Positions 1 through 6,891 of a stretch of DNA of 10,452 nt are shown here, one piece after another. The position numbers and the translations under genes are program-made. Source of the stretch: Treponema sp. (lineage in GTDB: Bacteria > Spirochaetota > Spirochaetia > Treponematales > Breznakiellaceae); assembly GCA_031255875.1 (NCBI GenBank), contig JAIRRR010000312.1:1-10452 (forward strand), written 5' to 3'. The notes under the pieces were generated by a model. It was not told where the DNA came from. It worked only from the letters and a program-made list of their open reading frames with translations, and did not search any database. How positions within the stretch are numbered: the stretch's first letter is position 1; each line of letters opens with the position of its first letter.

Positions 1-565
1 GCGCTGTCTGTGTTGGCGGCGGCGCGGGGGCAGGGGATGACGCGGGCCGGGGCGGGCGATTCGAAGACGGCGGGGGGCCGCTTAACGGAAACCGTACCAG
101 GTAAAAATCCGTTCCCGGCCGGGCAAACTGAATCGTTTCCGGCATGGCGGTAAAAAGCACCAGCTTCCTGGGACGATCGGGAAGATCGGCGATGTAGCTC
201 CCCGCATAGTCCAGCGCCTTGTTCAAATCCGGGCCGCTTCCCAGGGGGTACAAAAGGTGGAGGCGGCCGATAACGGTTTCCACGTCCCCCACGCCTTCAA
301 TCTTCCGGGCAAGTTCGGTTTTTGGGCTGCCGGAGAAGGAAAGTATATGAAAGGTGTCGCCGATACGGAGAAATTCGCGGAGGAAGGGGCCTGTGGCAAA
401 TTCCAGAAATTCCCGGAAATAGCCGCCCATGCCGGGGGAAGTGTCAACAAGGGCAATAAGATCGATAGGAGTATCAGGAGTCCGGGCGCCTCCGGCCTGC
501 TGCTGGCCGAGGGAAAACGGCAGGACCAGCAGCAGGAGCAGGATAAAGTTTGTTATCTTTTTCAT
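1..565 (-). CDS. Secreted VWA-like protein, 3' end cut by window edge
   Basis: The frame is open from ATG at 565 to the left edge, giving 188 residues with no stop. Residues 1-20 form a signal peptide: MKK followed by a Leu-rich core. Residues 34-160 read like a von Willebrand factor A fold: strand IDLIALVDTSPG (34-45), helix FREFLEFATGPFLREFL, strand DTFHILSFSGS (70-80), a GSGPDLNKAL loop (109-118) and strand KLVLFTAMPE (134-143). From residue 163 a Pro/Ala/Ser-rich linker begins, so at least one more domain or anchor probably lies beyond the window. The metal site looks degenerate: DxSxG instead of DxSxS, Pro112 where Thr is usual, and Ala140 where Asp is usual. It is the last visible gene of the leftward string, 121 bases after greA. 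The ribosome site is mediocre (AGAGGGG about 11 bases before ATG). The fold is inferred by eye; the function is unknown, with periplasmic or surface binding the likely role. Confidence 0.72.
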   Translation of the reverse strand, partial: MKKITNFILLLLLVLPFSLGQQQAGGARTPDTPIDLIALVDTSPGMGGYFREFLEFATGPFLREFLRIGDTFHILSFSGSPKTELARKIEGVGDVETVIGRLHLLYPLGSGPDLNKALDYAGSYIADLPDRPRKLVLFTAMPETIQFARPGTDFYLVRFPLSGPPPSSNRPPRPASSPAPAPPPTQTA

Positions 566-591
566 AACAGCCTGTTCCCCTCTTTAGGCAG

Positions 592-645
592 GGTTGCTTC
601 GAGCTTGCTCCCGGGTCCTTCATGAAAGAGGAAACCCTGGCAACC
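592..645 (-). other. Intercistronic inverted repeats between greA and the VWA-like gene
   Basis: Outer 6-base arms GGTTGC (592-597) and GCAACC (640-645) enclose two smaller dyads: GAGC/GCTC (601-610), and GGGTCCT (613-619) against AGGAAACCC (629-637), which pairs if two bases bulge. In the leftward transcript this could fold as a small three-way junction. There is no T-run after it, so it does not look like an intrinsic terminator. The rest of the 566-686 gap shows nothing recognisable. Confidence 0.3.
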
Positions 646-686
646 GCATCCCCGCGCGGCCTCCCGGCGGCACAGGACAGCCAACA

Positions 687-3416
687 CTAACCGGCACTCT
701 CCTGAAACTCAAATTTGGAAATGCTCTGTACCGTATAGGCTATCTTTTCATCGCCCATGGAAAAATCAAAGTTTTCACCGACTTTCTTGTTCAGAATCGC
801 CCCGCCGAACGGGGAAAGATAGGAAATGATCCTGTTATCAGGATCGGATTCCCACGGGCCAAGGATTGTAAATACCTCCGTTTTTTTGGAAGAATTATTG
901 AGAAGCGCCACTATGGTCCCGAAAGAAACTCTGCCGGTATTCACCGTGGCGGGATCGAATATCTGCGCCCGCTCTATTTCGTCCTTGAGCTTTGCCACAG
1001 TGGAATTGAGAATTTCCTGTTTTTCCTTGGCGGCCTTGTATTCGGCGTTTTCGCGCAGATCGCCAAGGGAAAGCGCGAAGGCGATTTCCTTGGAATTGGC
1101 GGGCACTTCCTCTTCCATAATGCGTACCAGCTGGCGCTGTTTTTCTTCGTACTTCCGCGCGGTAACGATAAGCCCCCGGGTAACGACAGTTTTTTCCGTA
1201 TCGCCGAAGAATTTAAAGTCCGGGTGCTTGTCCACAATGTGGCTGCGGAGTTTCATTTTATCCGCAGGATCAAGATCCTTGACATCTTCGATAAAGGTGA
1301 ATATGCGCAGGATAGTATCGTAATCAGCAGAATCGATAAACGAATACAGCACCTTGTCTTTGAACAGAATCGTGTAGATCTGCTTGCTGATCTTCCGGTT
1401 GTCGGACGTCTCGCGGTGGTTTTCAATTTCCCGGTAGCTTATGTCCAGAATGTGGATCAGGGTGATAAGCTGCTTTTCAAGGGAGACGCCGGTCTTTGCG
1501 AACCACGCTTCCTTGTTGAGATTCTTGTAGATCCAGACTACCGCTTCCCGGTACTGGTACTCCCGGTAATTGTCAAAGCAGTTCTGCGCCATGGCGACGA
1601 TTTTGTCCTCGTGGCCTTCTTTTTCAAGCTGCGCGATGATGGAACTGTTCAGGGCATAGGGAAAGAGTTTCACGTAGATGTCGGGCCAGGCGGGGATAAA
1701 GAGCTTGATATGGTGCAGGAATTCTTCCCTCAGCCTGCTGTCTTTCATGGAGAGGAACACCTGGGAAATATCCTCGATATTGTCGAATATCTGCCGGAAA
1801 TTCATCTGCGAGCCCGAAGCCAGATGGGGGTAGCGGCCGACAAGATCCTTTACCAGAAGGTAGGAGGCGACTACCTGTTCATTTACCTGGTTCAAGGACC
1901 GCAGATACCCCGAGAAATAGGCGAACATTTCCGCGAAGTATTCCGAATCCGGTTCCAGATCCTTCTGGGAAACAAAAGTCCGCACGGTCTGCACCCGGTC
2001 GAAGAAATTGCGTTCCGCTTTAAATTCGTTGTAGAGCTTCTCCCCGATACTGATCGGCCTGTCCCGCACTGTGTACAGGTCGATGTTTTCTGGAACGACC
2101 CCCAGGGAGGGGTCCGATTTAAGCACATCACGGGCCCTGGAGCTCCAGGTGGTCCACTCGCCCGCCGAAAGCACGGAGGGGACCAGTTCCGCTTTTATCC
2201 GCTTGATGTCGCAGGAATTCCCGAAGCTCTTGATAACCGTTTTAAGCGCCCAGCCCGGCTCGTTTTTGACCTGATCGTGGAGTTTCTCCTTTTTCCAGGT
2301 GGCCTTGAGCACCCAGATGTGGTTTTTTGACAGGGTTTGCAGGGCATTCACCGCCATCTTGAGCGACATGGAATGGCCTCTTTTTTTCGCGAAGTCGATG
2401 ACAATTTCGTCCCCTTCGATCCGGGCGATGCGGCCGACGCCCCAGGTCCGGTGGAATACGAAGTTCCCCCGGTCAAAGGCGATATGCTTTTCAAAATCCA
2501 TAATCGCCTCGTGGACATTCCGGTAATTCTGGGCCAGGTTCGACACGCGGATATATTCGTCAAGCTGGCTGTGCTCGGCGTACTTTTCCCTGAAACATTC
2601 GGTAATTTCGCGCCGGGCAAGGGAATCCCTTTCATCGTACTGGAGTATGAGTTTCAGGATATTAATGGCGGTATTAATGTCGCCGCGCTTTTTGCAGGAA
2701 GCGTACACGTCCTGCAACAGAAGCACCGCCTTTTCCTCGCTGATATTTTTGGCTATCTTTTTCTGCACGTGGAGGAAGAAGTCGATGTCTTCGGGGCAGT
2801 ACTCTAAAAGTTTTGCCCATATTTCCCGGACGTTGGTAAAAAGCTGCTTGTTGATATAACGGTGGAGGGCCTTTTTATAGCAGTCAACCGCATCCTCGGC
2901 GCTGCCGAGCTTTTCAAAATGCTCCGCCAGGGCCTTGGCGATATCCGCTTCCTCGTAGTCAACTTTGACCAGCCGTTCCCAAATCCCGAAGACGGCGTCT
3001 TCCTCGTTGTCATTTTTATAGCACTCCGCCAGGGTACGGAGGGCGAATTTCGATTCCCCGTAATCCAGTATCCGCTCGCACAGGTACTTGACGATATTCC
3101 ACTTGTGGTTGTCCACAAAAATCGTAACCAGGTTTACCAGCGCGGCGTCGTCGATGATCTGCCTGGACAGGGCTATCATCCCGGAAATATAGAGCGCGAT
3201 AATACTGTTCTTCGTATGCCCCAGATGCTCGTCGCATATTTTCTTGAGGCCGTCAAAGGAGCGCTCCTCCTGCCCTTCCTTGAGAATCAGATCCAGTTCC
3301 TTAAACTGATTCGCGGAATAGTTGCTCAGGGCGGCCCGGGTCCACTTTTCCTCGTTCAGCATTTCCTGCACATTTTTGAGAAGCCCTGTTTCGTTTACCG
3401 TTTCAACTTCAGCCAT
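687..3416 (-). CDS. greA: Long GreA-type transcription cleavage factor with helical-repeat N-terminus
   Basis: The last ~160 of 909 residues are a GreA/GreB module. It has a coiled coil carrying the tip motif GDLRENAEY, with acidic Asp786 and Glu789 in the positions that place Mg2+ in the RNA polymerase secondary channel. The C-terminal FKBP-like globule follows (FTILGPWESDPDNRIISYLSPFG, about 850-870). In GreA this module stimulates cleavage of backtracked RNA and rescues stalled polymerase. Ordinary GreA is about 160 residues. Here about 740 residues precede the module: helical, TPR-like repeats from about 20 to 310, then a short beta segment GNFVFHRTWGVGRI (317-330) resembling the CarD/TRCF polymerase-interaction domain, then more helices. 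Long GreA forms are, as I recall, known in spirochaetes and chlamydiae. The ATG is supported by AGGAG at 3423-3427, six bases upstream. It sits 79 bases after a TPR gene on the same strand, probably in one operon. Confidence 0.93.
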   Translation of the reverse strand: MAEVETVNETGLLKNVQEMLNEEKWTRAALSNYSANQFKELDLILKEGQEERSFDGLKKICDEHLGHTKNSIIALYISGMIALSRQIIDDAALVNLVTIFVDNHKWNIVKYLCERILDYGESKFALRTLAECYKNDNEEDAVFGIWERLVKVDYEEADIAKALAEHFEKLGSAEDAVDCYKKALHRYINKQLFTNVREIWAKLLEYCPEDIDFFLHVQKKIAKNISEEKAVLLLQDVYASCKKRGDINTAINILKLILQYDERDSLARREITECFREKYAEHSQLDEYIRVSNLAQNYRNVHEAIMDFEKHIAFDRGNFVFHRTWGVGRIARIEGDEIVIDFAKKRGHSMSLKMAVNALQTLSKNHIWVLKATWKKEKLHDQVKNEPGWALKTVIKSFGNSCDIKRIKAELVPSVLSAGEWTTWSSRARDVLKSDPSLGVVPENIDLYTVRDRPISIGEKLYNEFKAERNFFDRVQTVRTFVSQKDLEPDSEYFAEMFAYFSGYLRSLNQVNEQVVASYLLVKDLVGRYPHLASGSQMNFRQIFDNIEDISQVFLSMKDSRLREEFLHHIKLFIPAWPDIYVKLFPYALNSSIIAQLEKEGHEDKIVAMAQNCFDNYREYQYREAVVWIYKNLNKEAWFAKTGVSLEKQLITLIHILDISYREIENHRETSDNRKISKQIYTILFKDKVLYSFIDSADYDTILRIFTFIEDVKDLDPADKMKLRSHIVDKHPDFKFFGDTEKTVVTRGLIVTARKYEEKQRQLVRIMEEEVPANSKEIAFALSLGDLRENAEYKAAKEKQEILNSTVAKLKDEIERAQIFDPATVNTGRVSFGTIVALLNNSSKKTEVFTILGPWESDPDNRIISYLSPFGGAILNKKVGENFDFSMGDEKIAYTVQSISKFEFQESAG

Positions 3417-3453
3417 TACTAACTCCTGGCCCTCGCGGCCAAATTATTGTTGG

Positions 3454-3475
3454 GAAACCGCAGACAGCCGGTTTC
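3454..3475 (-). other. Hairpin between TPR gene and greA
   Basis: Perfect 7-base arms GAAACCG (3454-3460) and CGGTTTC (3469-3475) enclose an 8-base loop. On the minus strand no T-run follows, so an mRNA-processing or partial-attenuation role is more likely than termination. On the plus strand TTTT follows, but that strand is antisense here. Confidence 0.35.
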
Positions 3476-3495
3476 TTTTGGGTTGGGGTCCCGCT

Positions 3496-4494
3496 CTAAC
3501 GGATGCGCTCGAATATTACCGGATCGATAATTTTTATTTTCAGCATCGTTTCCTCAATGAGGGCGGGATCCTCCCGGACATTTTCATAGTGATCGATCAG
3601 CCAGAGGTAGCGGTTTATCAGGCGGGGCCTGAGAAGCTCCGCGTTGTCGGGCCCTCCGCGGATTTCGTTTTCCAGCGCAAAGACGGACTGCCGTATCCGC
3701 CCCAATTCCACAGGTTTCAGCGCCCGCTTTACCGTGAACACCCCGAAAATCGCGCCGTAAATGGGCACCCATTCCGCCAGCTCCGGCCCGGAAAAACCCA
3801 GGGCCGCGACCCGGTCCCTCAGCCGGGCGATCATCCCCGATTCGAGATTCCGCAGATCCACTCCCTGGGGGTCCATAAAAAAGGCTTCCCGGAACAGGGC
3901 CTTGGCGGCCCGGGTCTCGTCGAGCAGCGCGCTGACGTCGGCCAGTTCCGCAAGGGTCTCCCCGTCCTCGCGCCGGAAACGGACCGCCTGCTGCAAGTAC
4001 CGCAGGGCTAAATCGTAATTCCCGACCCCCTTGTAGCATTGGCCCACCTGCAGCAGCAGCACCGGCTCATGCTGGTTCTCCCCCTCGCCCAGAACATCCT
4101 GGAAGTACTCAAGGGCGCTTGAAAACACAAAACGCCGTATCGCGTACAGGCAAGGCTCGAACGACTCGCCCCCGATCCGATCCAGGAAAGAATAGAAAGA
4201 CTTCCACTGGCCCAGGATGAATCCCCCTTTGTCGTAGGCATCCTGGAAATCGTCAAGTTTTTTTATCCGCTCAAGCCACCATTTTACGCATTTCAGCGCG
4301 TAAACCACCTCGGGATCGTCGAAATTGATCTGCAAGGCTTCTTCCAGTGCGGCCTGCGCGGACAGCGCGTCCCGGGCTTTCAGGCTGTCATAGGCTTTTT
4401 GAAGAAATCCCGGCAGTCCGGAATTCAACATACCGGTATAGTGTCCTTCCCCATTACCCTGGGCGTCCTCCCTGACCAATGTATCCGCATCCAT
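3496..4494 (-). CDS. Cytoplasmic TPR-repeat protein upstream of greA
   Basis: This 332-residue protein has no signal peptide or membrane segment. TPR-like helix pairs are visible at about 28-62 (QKAYDSLKARDALSAQAALEEA with NFDDPEVVYAL), 143-176 (PVLLLQVGQCYKGVGNYDLALRYLQQA, the best match) and 178-210 (ETLAELADVSALLDETRAAKALFREAFFMDP). The remaining C-terminal 120 residues are helical without clear repeats. It is the first gene after the leftward promoter at 4540-4567 and precedes greA by 79 bases. It may therefore act with the long GreA, whose N-terminus is also TPR-like; this is inference from position. The start is not certain. ATG at 4494 has only a weak ribosome site, while Met22 (ATG at 4431) has GGGGAAGGA upstream but about 12 bases away. 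I recognise no named family; conserved treponemal hypothetical protein is the most likely description. Confidence 0.85.
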   Translation of the reverse strand: MDADTLVREDAQGNGEGHYTGMLNSGLPGFLQKAYDSLKARDALSAQAALEEALQINFDDPEVVYALKCVKWWLERIKKLDDFQDAYDKGGFILGQWKSFYSFLDRIGGESFEPCLYAIRRFVFSSALEYFQDVLGEGENQHEPVLLLQVGQCYKGVGNYDLALRYLQQAVRFRREDGETLAELADVSALLDETRAAKALFREAFFMDPQGVDLRNLESGMIARLRDRVAALGFSGPELAEWVPIYGAIFGVFTVKRALKPVELGRIRQSVFALENEIRGGPDNAELLRPRLINRYLWLIDHYENVREDPALIEETMLKIKIIDPVIFERIR

Positions 4495-4539
4495 GGCTTG
4501 ACCAGCTCTTAATATTCCGGCTATAAATTTATCTTTTGT

Positions 4540-4567
4540 ATTATACCATTTTCCGAGTTCTTTACAA
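4540..4567 (-). promoter_or_regulatory. Leftward sigma70-type promoter with extended -10
   Basis: On the minus strand TTGTAA (4562-4567) is followed after 16 bases by a perfect TATAAT (4540-4545), which is preceded by TGG to give an extended -10 (TGnTATAAT). Transcription would start near 4533, about 40 bases before the ATG at 4494. It would drive the TPR gene, greA and the VWA-like gene. Confidence 0.7.
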
Positions 4568-4589
4568 GGGGTGGGAACGGGGGTATTAT
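4561..4589 (+). promoter_or_regulatory. Rightward sigma70-type promoter
   Basis: TTTACA (4561-4566) and TATTAT (4584-4589) each match the consensus at five of six positions and are exactly 17 bases apart. Transcription would start near 4596, leaving about 80 bases of leader before the ATG at 4677. The -35 overlaps the -35 of the leftward promoter by five bases, so the two promoters cannot easily be occupied together. Confidence 0.65.
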
Positions 4590-4676
4590 CGGTGTAAGGT
4601 GCGCGCCTTAGGCCCTAATAAAACACTCATTTTTTGCCGAAATTTTCCGTATAGGAATAGGAAGGGGATATTACGG

Positions 4677-5789
4677 ATGAAAAGTAAGCCTTATATTGGC
4701 ATTTTATGCGCTTTTTTGGCCATTCTGCCCGCAGGCAACGCGGCATCCCAGGCCGGGAACGGGCAAACCAGGCTTTCGCCCCCGGCACGGCTTCAATACG
4801 GGGTGAGCCTTTACGGCAGGGGTTTCTGGCCGGAAGCGGCGGCGGAGCTCCGCCAGGCTTATTCGGAGACGAACGATCCGGCGGTCAAGGCGGACGCCCT
4901 GTACTGGCTCGCCATAACCGAACTCGCGTCGGCCAATTACGACAATTCCATCAGGGCAATGGACGAGCTTGAACGGGTATCCCCGGCAAATGTCAAATAC
5001 GCCGAGCTTCCGTACCACCGCGGCCGGGTTTACTATTATATGGGCCGTTTTGATGAAGCGATTTCCCTTTTCAGGAGGTATATCGACAGCATCGCCATCG
5101 ACGTGCCCGGGGAATCCGCCCGGAAACCCGCCGCCCTTTACTGGATGGGCGAGTGCCTTTATTCCCTGGGCCAGCTTGACAGGGCCCATGATGTCTTTTC
5201 CCTCATCGTGGAACAGCACCCCCAAAGCGTCAAATACGAAGCCTCTTCCTACCGCCTTGCGCTGATCAACCAGAAGAAAATCGAGGTAGAATTGCTTTCG
5301 ATTTTAAAGTGGACTCACGAAGAATCCCTGAAAACCGTGGAAGAGTACCAGAGGAGGGAACGCACCTACGATCAGGCCATTATCGCCTATCAAAAGAAAA
5401 TCGCGGAGATGCTCCGGGATTCGCACCTTGCCGAGCTGGAGGCTTCCAACGCCGATTACCGCCAGCGTTTGGCCGAAGCCCAGGCGCGGATTACCGTCCT
5501 GGAAAGGCGGCTCGAGGAAGCGGGCATGGCCCGCAGCGCCAGCCGGTACACAAATACCGCCCCCTCTTCCCCGCCCGATCCCGGCTCCTATCGGGAGAAC
5601 GCCGGGAGCTATGTCGATAATGCCGCGCGGAACGCCGGGGCTCCCCTGGCCGCCCCGCCGCCGCCTCCCCCCTCGGCCGCGCCCGCAGGCCCCCGCCCGG
5701 CATCCAGCCAGGCGGAACGTATAGAGGATATCAGGCAGTCCTCCATTGACCTGATTGATCAGCTCACGCAAGCGCTAAACAACAGGTAG
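4677..5789 (+). CDS. Exported TPR/coiled-coil protein with proline-rich tail
   Basis: This protein has 370 residues. A signal peptide spans residues 1-22 (MKSKPYIGILCAFLAILP, cut likely after AGNA). TPR-like repeats run from about 36 to 190, including YGVSLYGRGFWPEAAAELRQAY, YHRGRVYYYMGRFDEAISLF and YWMGECLYSLGQLDRAHDVF. The layout recalls YbgF/outer-membrane TPR proteins. A charged coiled coil covers about 205-283, followed by a Pro/Ala linker with six prolines at 327-332 and a C-terminal helix (345-370). The start at 4677 is chosen because GGAAGGGG lies nine bases upstream and the signal peptide follows at once; the frame is open back to 4536, but that stretch overlaps the promoter. It is the first gene of the rightward string, and the next gene starts five bases after its stop. 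A scaffold role in the periplasm is likely; the partner is unknown. Confidence 0.85.
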   Translation: MKSKPYIGILCAFLAILPAGNAASQAGNGQTRLSPPARLQYGVSLYGRGFWPEAAAELRQAYSETNDPAVKADALYWLAITELASANYDNSIRAMDELERVSPANVKYAELPYHRGRVYYYMGRFDEAISLFRRYIDSIAIDVPGESARKPAALYWMGECLYSLGQLDRAHDVFSLIVEQHPQSVKYEASSYRLALINQKKIEVELLSILKWTHEESLKTVEEYQRRERTYDQAIIAYQKKIAEMLRDSHLAELEASNADYRQRLAEAQARITVLERRLEEAGMARSASRYTNTAPSSPPDPGSYRENAGSYVDNAARNAGAPLAAPPPPPPSAAPAGPRPASSQAERIEDIRQSSIDLIDQLTQALNNR

Positions 5790-5793
5790 GAAG

Positions 5794-6891
5794 ATGCCCG
5801 ATTCAAGAAGAACACCCTGGTTAAGAAAAGCCGCCCGGCTTGTCTTTATTTTGACGGTTTTATTTGCCCCCGTAAAATCCTTTGCCGCCGATTATACCGA
5901 CGGGAGGATTAAACTGACCCTTGATGAAGATACCGGGCGTTTTACCCTTTATTACCTTACGGACACCGCTTCCAGGCGTTTTGAGCCGCTCTTTTCCGAA
6001 CAGGACAACAGAACCTCTTCTTTATCAATAAGGATAAACGAGCGCGTTTATAAATTGGGGGAGACCACTTTTTTTACCACGCGGATCGGGGGGACTCAGA
6101 CAAATCCCGCGTTCATATTCGAATCCGCAGGGATGGTGGTAACGGAGGAATTTGCATTTATTTCCGTTAACGGACAGCCTGAAACAACCGGGGTCCGTTT
6201 GAACGTGCGCCTTGAAAACAGGGGGGGCCGGGCCAGCAATGTGGGCGCCCGCCTTATAATTGATACCAGCCTGGGGGAAAACGCCAGCGCCGATCATTTT
6301 AGTACCGACGAGCGGGGCATTGGTTCTGAAGCATTGTTCGACGCGAAATGGCCGGACAAATGGTGGGTTTCCCGCAACAGCTCCTACGGCCTTATGGGCA
6401 GTATCAATACCGATTACAGTACTGCGGCGGATTACGTGCATTTTGCCAACTGGAAACGCTTAAGCGATTCTTCCTGGGAGCTCGTGTATAACCGCAGGAA
6501 TTTTACCAATCCGCCCTATTCCATAAACGATTCGGCGGTGTCGTATGTCTTTAACCCCCGGCGGCTGTCCGCGGGGGAATCGATAAACTATACGATACTT
6601 CTGGCGGCCGCGGACGAAAACGGATTTGGCCAGGTTGCCCTGATGCCGGATGCCGCATCCGGCCGCGTCGCGGCGCCTTCCGAAGGCCCGGCGCAAAGAC
6701 AGGTTTCGCCGAGGGCCGGCGCCCTTTCCCGCCCGGCTTCGGAAGAAGAAACGATGAGGAGCGATCTTGTCGTACTGCGCGATATGCTTGCCAGGATGGA
6801 CGATTATCTGGCCGGGCGGAACAGCCTGAGCGATGAAGAAATTATAAATATCGAGCTTGTGATCAACAGAATAAGAGACCGGTACCGGTGA
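5794..6891 (+). CDS. Exported beta-rich protein with C-terminal helix, function unknown
   Basis: This protein has 365 residues. The signal peptide has a basic start (SRRTPWLRKAAR) and hydrophobic core LVFILTVLFAPV, with an SFA cut site after residue 31. Residues 33-275 alternate short beta strands (DGRIKLTLDEDTGRFTLYYL, GVRLNVRLENRGG, NVGARLIIDTSLG) and look like one or two beta sandwiches. A Pro/Ala/Ser linker (about 285-318) leads to a charged C-terminal helix (321-365, EEETMRSDLVVLRDMLARMD and onward). No catalytic motif is visible. The same order of linker then helix closes the preceding protein, which hints that both tails dock to a common partner; this is inference. The ribosome site is the AGG at 5784-5786, seven bases before ATG and inside the end of the preceding gene. 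The next gene overlaps its stop. I recognise no named family. Confidence 0.83.
   Translation: MPDSRRTPWLRKAARLVFILTVLFAPVKSFAADYTDGRIKLTLDEDTGRFTLYYLTDTASRRFEPLFSEQDNRTSSLSIRINERVYKLGETTFFTTRIGGTQTNPAFIFESAGMVVTEEFAFISVNGQPETTGVRLNVRLENRGGRASNVGARLIIDTSLGENASADHFSTDERGIGSEALFDAKWPDKWWVSRNSSYGLMGSINTDYSTAADYVHFANWKRLSDSSWELVYNRRNFTNPPYSINDSAVSYVFNPRRLSAGESINYTILLAAADENGFGQVALMPDAASGRVAAPSEGPAQRQVSPRAGALSRPASEEETMRSDLVVLRDMLARMDDYLAGRNSLSDEEIINIELVINRIRDRYR

Noticed and set aside
826..1323. Other overlapping open frames across greA, the TPR genes, dtd and prs on either strand
   Set aside because: All are shadows inside genes with recognisable products or signal peptides; none has its own ribosome site plus family similarity.
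594..2330. A 578-codon open frame on the plus strand, continued in the same frame at 2337-2807 and 2862-3422
   Set aside because: It is antisense to greA and codon-aligned with it, so its stops can arise only from TTA, CTA or TCA codons in greA, which GC-rich genes avoid. Its product shows no domain, and greA is secure.
4536..4676. Upstream extension of the exported TPR gene to ATG 4536
   Set aside because: It would bury the promoter at 4561-4589 and put 47 residues in front of a normal signal peptide. ATG 4677 has a good ribosome site.
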